Shown here piece after piece: positions 7,700-15,814 of a DNA stretch of 33,835 nucleotides. Position 1 is the first letter of the stretch. Every line of letters starts with the position of its first letter. The DNA comes from Candidatus Eiseniibacteriota bacterium. Its GTDB lineage: Bacteria; Eisenbacteria; RBG-16-71-46; JACRLI01. The DNA lies in NCBI GenBank assembly GCA_025351485.1, contig JANXVU010000163.1, positions 1-33,835 of the forward strand, given 5' to 3'. The notes below the pieces were generated by a model. That model did not search any database, was not told where the DNA came from, and saw nothing but the letters and a program-made list of their open reading frames with translations. Both the position numbers and the translations under genes were made by a program.

Positions 7700-9454
7700 T
7701 CAGGGATTTTCCAGCGTCATCTGGCGCACCCAGATCCCGCGGACCCCGGTCTCGCGGGCGGCCAGCGCCTTGAAGCGCTCCAGGGCGCCGGCCCGGCTCG
7801 GCGTCACCGGCCCATCCACCACGGACACACCGCCGACTCCGCGCAGATGCTCCATCGTCGAGGAGCCGACCGGCGCGTACTGAATGGGATGCCCGGGAGT
7901 GGGCGAAGGCAGCTTGCCCAGTTCGGCCTCCAGCTCCGGCACCGGCGCGGGGCTCGCCACCACCAGGAAGTGCTCGCGGCCGCCGCGGCTGGTGACAGTC
8001 CAGCCGGTCTCTTTTCCGCCGATCTTTCCTGGCAGCGCCACCGGGGAATCCGCCGGAATGGGATTGGACTGGTCGAACATCGGCTGCGGAAAGAGCAGGT
8101 AGGATTCGCCGCGCTCGTCCTCATCCAGCACGTACACCCACGCCGGCTTCGTGGCGTGGAACTGCAGCGAAAGCTGGTCCTTCGGCCGCACCCGGTCGCC
8201 ATTCGCCAGCCGCTCGGCCGCGCCACCGTTCCGGCGGACCAGGCTCGCTTCCACGTCATAGGTGGCGGCGGCCGGGTTTGGCGCCGAGGTGGCCGCCCGC
8301 GCGGGGATCGCCACCGCGGAGTTTCGGTCGGGAGAACGGTGCGTTGCCAGCCATGTGATCCCGGCCACCAGGGCGACCACCGCGGCCACCTGCAGCATCC
8401 GAACGGTGCTCCTGGAGCTCTTGGTGGAGCCGGTGCCCGCAGGACCCGAGGCGAGCGCTGCGCCCATCTCCGCCGCACCCGGGAAGCGGGCGGCGGGATC
8501 GGGGCTCATGGCCCGTTCGATTGCACTTACGAGCGCGGTGGGCGCGCCGGCGCATTGGATGCGCAGATCCGCGCGCGGGCCGGTCCCAGCTTCGGCCTTG
8601 AGCTCGTCCAGGGTGCGGGCGGAGAAAGGCGAGTGACCGGTGAGGGAAAATCGAAGTGTCGTGCCCAGCGCGTAGAGGTCCGCGCGCGGCGTGGGCGGCC
8701 CGCCGGCGAGGCGCTCGGGGGACAGGAACACCGGAGTGCCCGACACGCGCCCGGAATCGCCGCCCGCGCCCACCCGCCGGCCCAGCCCGAAGTCGGCCAG
8801 CACCACGCGGCCGTCCTGCTCCAGCACGATGTTCGCGGGCTTGATGTCGCCGTGCACCAGGCCGGCGGCGTGCACCGCCTCGAGCGCCCGGCACAACTCG
8901 GCTCCGATGCGTGCCACCTCTACCGGCGGCAGCGCGCCGCGCCGCTCGATCTCGGCCTCCAGCGTGGGCCCATGGAGAAATTCCATCCACATCCCCGCGC
9001 GGCCTTCGAATTCGTCGATTCCATGCACCGCCACCACGTTCGGATGACGGACTTTGGCCAGCGCGCGAGCCTCCTCCAGCAGCGATCCGGATACGCTGGC
9101 GGACTCCGGCGACTGCAGAAACTTCAAGGCCACTTCGCGCTGCAGCCGCGGATCCCAGGCGCGCCACACTTCCCCGCCGGATCCGGAACCCGCGGGCTCG
9201 AGGAGCAGCAGCTCACCCCAGCGCCCGGCCTCGGCGGCCCCGGCCAGGTCTTGCTTCGTGGTCCCGGGAAAGGGCAGCGGGCTGCGCTGGAGCCCCCGGT
9301 TGAACTCGGCGATGCGCGAAAGATCGCGCAGGGCCAGGATGCTGGCCTGCTCACCTGGTCCCTTCGCGCCCGACTCTTCCTTGTCCCAATCCACGGCCTG
9401 GCCATCCAGCACCGAGCTCGCCAGCGCGTCCAGTCGCTCCTCGTTAACGTCCAT
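7700..9454 (-). CDS. Membrane-anchored Ser/Thr protein kinase with DUF4384-like C-terminal domain
   Basis: 584 residues from the ATG at 9454, chosen because GGAGGAG stands 7 nt upstream; an in-frame start further upstream lies deeper inside the sigma gene. Hanks-type kinase domain about 80-340: Gly-loop GSGSGGEV (89-96), ATP lysine K111 in VALKFL, catalytic HGDIKPAN (201-208, D203), metal-binding DFG (221-223), activation segment ending GTPVFLSPE. A single transmembrane helix spans about 354-371. The extracytoplasmic part (about 398-465) contains RVRPKDQLSLQFHATKPAWVYVLDEDERGESYLLFP, which matches the DUF4384 pattern seen behind bacterial kinases and proteases. The gene overlaps the upstream sigma factor by 11 nt, so the two are translationally coupled. 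The likely role is control of the partner sigma factor or an envelope response, by analogy with known ECF-kinase pairs. Confidence 0.9.
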   Translation of the reverse strand: MDVNEERLDALASSVLDGQAVDWDKEESGAKGPGEQASILALRDLSRIAEFNRGLQRSPLPFPGTTKQDLAGAAEAGRWGELLLLEPAGSGSGGEVWRAWDPRLQREVALKFLQSPESASVSGSLLEEARALAKVRHPNVVAVHGIDEFEGRAGMWMEFLHGPTLEAEIERRGALPPVEVARIGAELCRALEAVHAAGLVHGDIKPANIVLEQDGRVVLADFGLGRRVGAGGDSGRVSGTPVFLSPERLAGGPPTPRADLYALGTTLRFSLTGHSPFSARTLDELKAEAGTGPRADLRIQCAGAPTALVSAIERAMSPDPAARFPGAAEMGAALASGPAGTGSTKSSRSTVRMLQVAAVVALVAGITWLATHRSPDRNSAVAIPARAATSAPNPAAATYDVEASLVRRNGGAAERLANGDRVRPKDQLSLQFHATKPAWVYVLDEDERGESYLLFPQPMFDQSNPIPADSPVALPGKIGGKETGWTVTSRGGREHFLVVASPAPVPELEAELGKLPSPTPGHPIQYAPVGSSTMEHLRGVGGVSVVDGPVTPSRAGALERFKALAARETGVRGIWVRQMTLENP

Positions 9455-10034
9455 GCCCCATCTCCTCCGCCAGTTTTTTGAGCGCCCGCTGGATTGCCAT
9501 GCGGACGGCATCTCGGCTCGGCCTTCCGGTCATCGCCGCGATCTCCTCGTAATCGAAGTCCAGTTCGATGCGCAGGTGCAGCAATTGGCGCTCCTCCTCG
9601 GACAAATGCTCCAGCGCCCGCTCATAGCGTTCCAGCACGTCCGTGCCGATCGCATTTTCAAGCGGGGATGGCATCCGGTCCGGCAGGCTCTCCGGCACCC
9701 CTTCGGGGCCGGGGCGCCTGCGCGCCCATCGCACCTGGTCTGTTATACGGTTGAGGATGGCCTGGCGAACATAGGCCTGGAACCCCCCGGGCCCCCGGAC
9801 CTCGATCCGGTCCAGGCCCTGGACGGCATGGAGCAGGGTCTCCTGGACCAGGTCGGCGGTGTCCAGCAGGGACCGGGCGTAGGAGGGAAGCCGCCCGCTG
9901 GCCCAGCGTTCCAGCCGCGGCAAGTAGCGCTCCAGCAGGGCCGACAGGGCGCGCTCGTCCCCCTGCTTGGCGCGCTCCAGCAACTCCCGGGTCAGGAGCA
10001 GGTCGGAAGGCTTGGGATCGAAGGGTGGGGTCAT
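9444..10034 (-). CDS. ECF-type RNA polymerase sigma factor
   Basis: 196 residues. Region 2 covers about 14-95: LLERAKQGDERALSALLERY, then DTADLVQETLLHAV (the -10-binding helix) and ILNRITDQVRWARRR. Region 4 covers about 135-192: LSEEERQLLHLRIELDFDYEEIA, then the helix-turn-helix TGRPSRDAVRMAIQRALKKL. There is no region 3, as expected for ECF sigmas. No anti-sigma factor lies nearby; the directly overlapping Ser/Thr kinase takes that place. In such arrangements the sigma is thought to be switched by phosphorylation rather than by release from an anti-sigma (family knowledge, not shown here). There is no clear Shine-Dalgarno at 10034 and the gene lies 24 nt after tag, so it may be translated by reinitiation. 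Confidence 0.92.
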   Translation of the reverse strand: MTPPFDPKPSDLLLTRELLERAKQGDERALSALLERYLPRLERWASGRLPSYARSLLDTADLVQETLLHAVQGLDRIEVRGPGGFQAYVRQAILNRITDQVRWARRRPGPEGVPESLPDRMPSPLENAIGTDVLERYERALEHLSEEERQLLHLRIELDFDYEEIAAMTGRPSRDAVRMAIQRALKKLAEEMGHGR

Positions 10035-10058
10035 GGCCAGGCCAGGAGAGGGCAGCGC

Positions 10059-10652
10059 CTAGGGGCGGATCTGTCCGTGGCGGAAACAGTCCACGGTGTG
10101 GTCGTTCACCATTCCCACCGCCTGCATGAACGCATAGCAGATGGTGGGGCCCACGAACCGGAAACCCCGGCCCATGAGCGCCTTGCTCATGACCTCCGCC
10201 TCGGGGGTGCGCGCGGGGATCTGCTTCAGGCCGGTCCAGCGGTTCACGATCGGCTTCCCGCCCACGAAGCTCCACAGATACTCATCGAAGGAACCCAGCT
10301 CCTTGCGCAGCGCCAGGTAGGCGCGGGCGTTGGTGACGGTGGATTCGATCTTCTGGCGGTTGCGCACGATGCCGGCGTCGGTCATGAGCTTTTCAAGCTT
10401 GGCCGCACGGTAGCGCGCGATCTTCTCGGGCTCGAAGCCGTCGAACGCGCTCCGGAAGTTGTCGCGCTTCTTCAGAATCGTGATCCACGACAGGCCGGCC
10501 TGGAAGCCGTCCAGGATGATCTTTTCAAAGAGCGCCCGGTCGTCGTGCTCGGGCACGCCCCACTCCCGGTCGTGGTAGGCCTCGTAGACCGGATCCTTGC
10601 CCACCCAGCCGCAGCGGACGATGGGCCCTCCCCCGGGGTCCTTGCGCGTCAT
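10059..10652 (-). CDS. tag: DNA-3-methyladenine glycosylase I
   Basis: 197 residues. Tag excises 3-methyladenine from alkylated DNA, starting base excision repair in the cytoplasm. The zinc-binding residues of the family are present with the right spacing: C14 and H27 (RCGWV ... AYHDREWG), H185 and C189 (VNDHTVDCFRH). The motifs WGVPEHDDRALFEKI, LSWITILKKRDNFR, and GFRFVGPTICYAFMQAVGMVNDH are diagnostic. The ATG at 10652 overlaps the stop of the upstream propeller gene in an ATGA, so translation is coupled. An open frame continues upstream of this start but reads antisense-like sequence inside the neighbour, so it is not part of the protein. Confidence 0.96.
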   Translation of the reverse strand: MTRKDPGGGPIVRCGWVGKDPVYEAYHDREWGVPEHDDRALFEKIILDGFQAGLSWITILKKRDNFRSAFDGFEPEKIARYRAAKLEKLMTDAGIVRNRQKIESTVTNARAYLALRKELGSFDEYLWSFVGGKPIVNRWTGLKQIPARTPEAEVMSKALMGRGFRFVGPTICYAFMQAVGMVNDHTVDCFRHGQIRP

Positions 10653-11968
10653 GGCTCTCCCGCCTTGCGGTCCAGGTCGATCTTCAGCACGCGAGATGGA
10701 TGGAAGCGGCCCGCCACCAGCGAATGTCGGTCCTCCGAAAATGCCTCCCAGGCGCTGTTGGCGATGAAATAGTAGGAGCGTCCCACCAGCGTTCCCAGGG
10801 TGGGGCCGGCCATGCGGGGATCGCCAAGCTCCAGGACGCGGGCCTCCACCACTCTTGAACACGCGGCGTCGAGCCGCAGTGCCAGGACCTTGTTGGGATC
10901 GACTCCGTTCTGCTCCGCGACCAGGAGCTCGCCGGACCGCGCCAGGCCGTCGATGCCATGAAGGACAAAGTCCGCCGGCCCCTCGATTTCGCGAACCTCC
11001 CCGCTCGCCAGGTTTACCGAGTAGAGCTCGCGCGGATAGTCCGCCACGACCAGCTTGCTCCCGTCGGAACTCACCACCACGCCGTTGGGCGAAATCAGCT
11101 TGCCCGGAGGCACCAGCACTTCCAGCGAATCCATGGAAGCCCCCAGCCGGTACACCGCCCCTTCGCGCGAGTCGGTGACGTACACCGAGCCGTCGGTGCC
11201 GACGGCCAGGTCGTTGAAGCTGTGCGGTCTCCCGTTCACCGGAGCGGGCCAGCTGCGCACCAGGCGGCCGGTGTCGAGGTCGAACAGGAACAGGCCGGCG
11301 CGGCCATCGATCGAATCGGGGCAGCCCTCCACCTCGGGGGACGCGCTGCTCCCGGCCCACAGCCGGCGGCGCGTGGTGTCGGCGGACATGCCGTACACGC
11401 CCCACAGCCCGCCCGCTCCCGGGGGCACGAAGTCGGTCTGCGCGCCGTCCCGGCCGATCCGGACGATCTTGCGTTTTCGGATGCTGGACACGAAGAACGT
11501 TCCCGTCCGCGGATCGCATGCGATCCCCTCGGGCGCAAGCTCCGAGTCGGCCAGGGTGAACGCCAGAACAGCGGAGCCCGCGGGCCTGCGAACATCATCC
11601 ATGGCGCGCCGGGCCCGCTCGATGGGCGGATTTCCCGACAGCGTGGCGAGCTCGTGCACCGAATCCACATCCACGAACACGTGGAAGGCGGCCAGCCGTT
11701 CCAGCACCGCGCCGGCGGAATCGGGGACCCCGCTCACCGCATAGGCCCGGGCCAGCTCCACCGCTGCGGTGGGGTTTCGGGGGCGCATCGCCACCAGCTC
11801 GCGGGCCAGGCCCAGGTATTTTGGGAAGTCCTTGAGCGCGTGGGCCACCCGGGCCTCCTGGTAGACCTGCGCGGCCGTCCTAGGGGCGGCCACGTCCGCC
11901 GAGGCTTGCCTGTAAGGGGCCAGGAGCAACACGAACGCCACGGCGGCTTGCATCCGCGATCCACGCAT
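10649..11968 (-). CDS. Secreted SMP-30/NHL-like beta-propeller protein
   Basis: 439 residues. A signal peptide covers about 1-24 (hydrophobic core MQAAVAFVLLLAPY). Residues 30-110 are a short helical, TPR-like region (VYQEARVAHALKDFPKYLGLARELVAM, then PTAAVELARAYAVSG). From about 130 to the end the chain shows six-bladed propeller signatures: APEGIACDPRTGTFFVSSIR, HSFNDLAVGTDGSVYVTDS, SPNGVVVSSDGSKLVVADY and LHGIDGLARSGELLVAEQN, typical of the SMP-30/gluconolactonase/LRE group. The conserved N and D residues in those blades are candidate metal or substrate ligands. Substrate unknown. It sits 2 nt after the receiver-phosphatase gene and overlaps tag by 4 nt. A second ATG at 11953 would also leave a good signal peptide. 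Confidence 0.85.
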   Translation of the reverse strand: MRGSRMQAAVAFVLLLAPYRQASADVAAPRTAAQVYQEARVAHALKDFPKYLGLARELVAMRPRNPTAAVELARAYAVSGVPDSAGAVLERLAAFHVFVDVDSVHELATLSGNPPIERARRAMDDVRRPAGSAVLAFTLADSELAPEGIACDPRTGTFFVSSIRKRKIVRIGRDGAQTDFVPPGAGGLWGVYGMSADTTRRRLWAGSSASPEVEGCPDSIDGRAGLFLFDLDTGRLVRSWPAPVNGRPHSFNDLAVGTDGSVYVTDSREGAVYRLGASMDSLEVLVPPGKLISPNGVVVSSDGSKLVVADYPRELYSVNLASGEVREIEGPADFVLHGIDGLARSGELLVAEQNGVDPNKVLALRLDAACSRVVEARVLELGDPRMAGPTLGTLVGRSYYFIANSAWEAFSEDRHSLVAGRFHPSRVLKIDLDRKAGEP

Positions 11969-11970
11969 GG

Positions 11971-13098
11971 CTATTCGTCCTCCGACTTCACGGTCAGCAT
12001 GGTGATGTCGTCGTCATGCGGCCGCCCGCCGGCGAAGCGGCGAACCGAGTGGAGCATGCCGTCCAGAAGATGCGAACCCCCGACGCGGTGCAGGCGCACG
12101 CACTCGAGCACCCGGTGCATGCCGAACATTTCCTGCTCGCACTGCGCCTCCTCCACCCCGTCGGTGTAGATCAGCAGATGGTTTTCCGGGCCGAAGGGCA
12201 CGCGCTGGGTCTCCCATGCATCGGCGCCAAAGATCGGGGAAACCATGGGCCCATTGGAATCAAGCGCCGTGGGCTCTCCCGAGGGGCCCCACCGGACTCC
12301 CGGGGGATGCCCGGCGTTCACGAACTCGAGCCAGCCCTCTTCCTGGTGGATCCGCCCGCTGAACAGCGTGATGAACCGCCCGGTCCCGAACGCCTGCATG
12401 GCCTCGGCCACCCGCCGCACCACCGCCGTGGGCTCGTAGCCCTCGGCCTGGGAGGCCTGGAACGAGGACTTGAGCACGCCGGTCAGCATGGCCGCGGAGA
12501 CCCCGTGCCCGCTCACGTCACCCAGGACGAAGGCGGCGTGGCCGTCCCGGGATCCGGCGTAGTCGTAAAAGTCGCCCGCCAGCCCGTCGCACGGAATACA
12601 GCGCGCCGCGAAGGACACCGTTCCCACCCGGCTGGTCTCCGGGGGCAGCAGGCTCTTCTGGAACGCGCGAGCCTCGGACAGCGAAGATTCCAGTCGGCGG
12701 GTGTGGGCGCGGTTCTCCTCCTCCAGCCGCCGAAGGTCCAGGCAGCGCGACACCAGGGTCAGGAACACTTCCCGGTCGAACGGCTTCTGGATGAAATAGA
12801 AGGCTTTTTCTCGCAGCGCCCGGGTCAATTGCTGGTCCACTTCCTGGATGCTGCCGGTCATCAGGATCACGTCCATCCCCGGCTGCAGCGCCTTGAGCCG
12901 CCGGGTGAGCTCGAAGCCGTCCATGCCCGGCATGCGGATGTCCAGCACGGCGAGGTCGGGCATGAAACTGGCCGCGGTCTCCAGCGCCTCCAGCGGCGTG
13001 GCCACCCCGACCACCCGGTAGTCGCTCTTCAGCAGCCGCTCCACGGAACGCAGCATTCCGGGCTCGTCGTCGACCACCATGATCCGGGAGCGGTTCAA
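11971..13098 (-). CDS. Response regulator with PP2C/SpoIIE-type phosphatase output
   Basis: 375 residues. The receiver domain (1-120) has the acidic pair D10/D11, phosphoacceptor D53 (VLDIRMPGMDG), T81 and K105 (IQKPF). A coiled-coil linker (120-150) joins a SpoIIE/RsbU-like PP2C phosphatase domain (about 160-370) with metal-binding motifs GDFYDY (175-180) and GDVSGHG (193-199), and a C-terminal HDDDITMLTV. Such proteins dephosphorylate an anti-anti-sigma factor when the receiver is phosphorylated, linking two-component input to partner switching. No STAS or anti-sigma kinase gene is nearby, so the target is unknown. The start is TTG at 13098 overlapping the histidine kinase stop (TTGA), with GGAG 5 nt upstream; an ATG seven codons in is possible but would cut into the first strand. 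Confidence 0.92.
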   Translation of the reverse strand: MNRSRIMVVDDEPGMLRSVERLLKSDYRVVGVATPLEALETAASFMPDLAVLDIRMPGMDGFELTRRLKALQPGMDVILMTGSIQEVDQQLTRALREKAFYFIQKPFDREVFLTLVSRCLDLRRLEEENRAHTRRLESSLSEARAFQKSLLPPETSRVGTVSFAARCIPCDGLAGDFYDYAGSRDGHAAFVLGDVSGHGVSAAMLTGVLKSSFQASQAEGYEPTAVVRRVAEAMQAFGTGRFITLFSGRIHQEEGWLEFVNAGHPPGVRWGPSGEPTALDSNGPMVSPIFGADAWETQRVPFGPENHLLIYTDGVEEAQCEQEMFGMHRVLECVRLHRVGGSHLLDGMLHSVRRFAGGRPHDDDITMLTVKSEDE

Positions 13099-14783
13099 GC
13101 GCGCTCCACGGCTTCGGCGCGCTCCGAGAGCGGCAGGCGGATCCTGACCTCGGTCCCCTGTCCCTCGGCGCTCCAGATTTCCATGTCACCGCCGAACTCG
13201 GTCAGGATGGAGCGGCAGATCGGAAGCCCCAGCCCGTTGCCGTGGGGCTTGGTGGTGAAGAAAGATTCCTCGATGCGCTCGCGATGCTCGACCGGGATAC
13301 CCACGCCGGTGTCGCGGATGCGCACCTCGATCCCCTCCGGCACGGCGCGCGCGACCAGGGTGAGCCTGCCGCCGCCGGGCATGGCGTCCCGCGCGTTGGT
13401 GAGGAGATTCAGGAACAGCTGCTCCAGGTCGCCCTGGCGGCCGCGGGCGAGCGGCAGGCGAGGATCCAGCTGCAGCTCGACGTGGACCGAATCCCGCTCC
13501 ATGCCGTCGCGCAGGATCGCCAGCGTGCCCTCCAGGGCGCGCCGCACATCACCCTCCCCGATGTCCCGCGCGTTGCCGCGCGCAAAGGAAAGCATGCCCC
13601 CGAAGATCCTCCGGCACACCTGGAGCGAGTGCTCGATCTGGGCCAGGTCCGCGGCGAGCACGGCGGCCTCGAGGCGGCCCGATCCCACGTCCGCGCGCAT
13701 CTGCTGGACCAGCGGAAGCACCGTGCCCAGCGCGTTGTTCACGTCGTGCGAAACCCCGCGGGTGAGGTTGGCCACGGCGTGCTTCTTTTCCACTTCCAGG
13801 AGCCGCGAAAACAAGTGCTCGGCGTGCTGGGAATTGCGCACTGCCACTGCGGCCTGGGGCAGGAACCGCTCCACCAGCAGGGCCTCGTGGGGGCCCAGGA
13901 CGCCGGGGCTCCGGGCGGCCACCTTGAGCAGTCCCATCATGCCGTCCCGGCCATGGAGTGGCGCGCAAAGGATGGTAGACTCGCGCGGGCCGTCGTCCCC
14001 GACGGCCCTGCCGCGGTTGTAGTCCAGGAGCTCGGCCAGCTCGGCCGTTCCCGAGTCCGGCCATGGCGTCCAGCGCTCGCCCTGCCGTTCGAAGCCGAAT
14101 ACCCTGCCGGTCGCGAGGGCAGCCCTTACCTCCTCCACCAGCGGAATCCCGTGCCCGATGCGGCGGCTCTTGCCCTTGGACCAGGCGATCTGCTCGGCCA
14201 CCACCTCCAGGTTTTCGCCGCGTCCCATGAGCAACGCGGAGGAGTGGTCGTAGGCGGTGAGAGAGCGCAGGCCGTGCAGGATCTGGTAGGCGAGGTCGAT
14301 CGGGTCGAGTTGCTCCAGGATCTTGCGGTCGATGCGCGAGCGCACTTCCAGGATGCGGTCGCGGTCGATGCGCTCGATCATGGCCGATACGGCCGAGGCC
14401 GCCCTCGCCAGCGCACGGCCGAGGCCGCGCTCGAAGTCCGACCCGGAGCGCCGCAGCGCCAGCACGGCCCACGGGCGGCCGCGCCGGCGCAGTCCGGCCA
14501 TCAGAACGTTCCCGGGCAGGCGCGGATTGCGCCGGGCCAGGAAGTCGGTCAGAGCCTCTTCGTCCCAGGATCCGCCCTTGGGAATGGAAAAGCTCACGCC
14601 GGCCCGGGCGCGGCCCGCGGGCAGGATCGCCAGCGCGCCCTCGTGCGCCTGGAAGTGGTGCATCGAAGCGCGCAGGGCGAACCGCGCGGCCCCTTCGGCG
14701 TCGCCCGCCTTTTCCAGGTGAGCGTTGATTTCCGCGAGGAAGCGGTACATGCCCAACTCATGGTCCGCTCGGACTTCTGGCAC
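13095..14783 (-). CDS. Soluble GAF-domain sensor histidine kinase
   Basis: 562 residues from GTG at 14783, preferred because GGAGG stands 9 nt upstream; TTG at 14792 abuts the GGAGG and is less likely. There is no transmembrane segment, so it senses inside the cell. Two GAF-like regions (about 20-140 and 160-320; the second contains ESTILCAPLHGRDGMMGLLKVAARS) precede the dimerisation helix with phosphoacceptor H346 in NLTRGVSHDVNNALG. The ATPase follows: N box LFLNLLTNARDAMPGGG, G1 DTGVGIP, F box ESFFTTK, G2 GNGLGLPICRSI. The kinase class resembles NtrB/DctB-like HisKA kinases. Its stop overlaps the next gene's start by 4 nt, so the cognate partner is almost certainly the receiver-PP2C protein. 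The ligand is unknown. Confidence 0.9.
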   Translation of the reverse strand: MPEVRADHELGMYRFLAEINAHLEKAGDAEGAARFALRASMHHFQAHEGALAILPAGRARAGVSFSIPKGGSWDEEALTDFLARRNPRLPGNVLMAGLRRRGRPWAVLALRRSGSDFERGLGRALARAASAVSAMIERIDRDRILEVRSRIDRKILEQLDPIDLAYQILHGLRSLTAYDHSSALLMGRGENLEVVAEQIAWSKGKSRRIGHGIPLVEEVRAALATGRVFGFERQGERWTPWPDSGTAELAELLDYNRGRAVGDDGPRESTILCAPLHGRDGMMGLLKVAARSPGVLGPHEALLVERFLPQAAVAVRNSQHAEHLFSRLLEVEKKHAVANLTRGVSHDVNNALGTVLPLVQQMRADVGSGRLEAAVLAADLAQIEHSLQVCRRIFGGMLSFARGNARDIGEGDVRRALEGTLAILRDGMERDSVHVELQLDPRLPLARGRQGDLEQLFLNLLTNARDAMPGGGRLTLVARAVPEGIEVRIRDTGVGIPVEHRERIEESFFTTKPHGNGLGLPICRSILTEFGGDMEIWSAEGQGTEVRIRLPLSERAEAVERA

Positions 14784-14845
14784 GAGTCTCAACCTCCATG
14801 GAGTCGATGGCCGGAGCGGGCCACCTGTGTTTCGCCTCTTCGAAT

Positions 14846-14892
14846 CCCGGGAGCTTACATGAAATCGGCCCTTCCGAAAAACCGCTCCCGGG
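14846..14892. repeat. Inverted repeat in the divergent histidine kinase/VOC intergenic region
   Basis: Arms CCCGGGAGC (14846-14854) and GCTCCCGGG (14884-14892) are perfect 9-bp inverted copies with 29 bp between. They lie in the 167-bp region between the divergent genes starting at 14783 and 14951. They could be a paired operator or a transcript hairpin; I see no convincing sigma-70 promoter on either side to choose between these. Confidence 0.4.
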
Positions 14893-14950
14893 TTGTAGCT
14901 TCAGCATCACACCTTTCAGGCGATGAGGCGGAACCTACCCCGGAGGAGCC

Positions 14951-15814
14951 ATGGAAGCCGAACCCAAGCTGGACCCGCGCACCACCCCCGGACCGGTGAC
15001 CCTGGCCACCGGGAGCCTGTCGAGCCTGGCTGCCTTCTACCACGAGCAGTTGGGGCTTTCCAGCATTGGCCGCGAGGGCGACACGCTCTCCCTGGGAGTG
15101 GGCAAGCTGGAGTTGCTGCGGCTGGTCGAGAAACCCGGGGCGAATCCGGCACGAGGAGCGCCGGGCCTGTACCACTTCGCGCTGCTGCTGCCATCCCGGG
15201 CTGCCCTGGCGCGAGCCCTGCGCCACCTGGCGGAGGGTCGTACCCCGCTGGAGGGGGCGGCTGACCACGCCGTGAGCGAGGCCATCTACCTGGACGACCC
15301 CGAGGGCAACGGCGTCGAGATCTACCGCGACCGGCCCCGAGAGGAGTGGCCCTATCCCAACGGGCAGCTCCGGATGACCACCGATCCGCTGGACCTGGAG
15401 GCGCTGTGGGACGAGGGCTCCGCCGACCCCGCCCCGTGGAAGGGCCTGCCGGCGGGAACGCGGATGGGGCACGTGCACCTGCGGGTCGCGGAAGTGGAAC
15501 CGGCCGTCGCGTTCTACCGGGACGTGGTCGGGCTGGATGTGACCGCCCGGATGGGCTCGCAGGCGGCGTTTCTTTCGGCGGGCGGATACCACCATCACCT
15601 GGCGGTCAACAGCTGGGGCAGCGCGGGAAGCCCGTCCGCGCCGGAAGGCGCGGCAGGATTGGTGGAGTTCCGCCTGGTGCTGGCGGACCAGGCGGAAATC
15701 GAGTCCGTGGTGGCGCGGGCGCGGGAAGCCGGCATCGAGTGCACGCGGACCAAAGTGGACGCGGTCCTGCACGATCCTTCGGGGAACGCGCTTCGGCTGG
15801 TGGCCCCGGACTAG
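14951..15814 (+). CDS. CatE-like VOC superfamily protein (glyoxalase/extradiol dioxygenase fold)
   Basis: 287 residues made of two VOC domains, about 12-128 and 170-287. Segments such as LYHFALLLPSRAALARALRHLAEG and EAIYLDDPEGNGVEIYRDRPREEW are characteristic of the CatE/YfiE group (COG2514), often annotated catechol-2,3-dioxygenase. Likely metal ligands are H75 and E124 in the first domain and H174 or H176, and H214-216 (GYHHHLAVNSW), in the second. Whether it cleaves catechols or acts on another substrate cannot be told, since no aromatic degradation genes are nearby. A strong GGAGGAG lies 3 nt before the ATG. It stands alone and its stop overlaps the livF stop inside CTAG (15811-15814). 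Confidence 0.85.
   Translation: MEAEPKLDPRTTPGPVTLATGSLSSLAAFYHEQLGLSSIGREGDTLSLGVGKLELLRLVEKPGANPARGAPGLYHFALLLPSRAALARALRHLAEGRTPLEGAADHAVSEAIYLDDPEGNGVEIYRDRPREEWPYPNGQLRMTTDPLDLEALWDEGSADPAPWKGLPAGTRMGHVHLRVAEVEPAVAFYRDVVGLDVTARMGSQAAFLSAGGYHHHLAVNSWGSAGSPSAPEGAAGLVEFRLVLADQAEIESVVARAREAGIECTRTKVDAVLHDPSGNALRLVAPD

Noticed and set aside
10653-11519. Upstream extension of the tag frame to 11519
   Set aside because: The extension lies inside the beta-propeller gene in another frame; Tag homology begins at the ATG at 10652 and ATGA coupling is typical.
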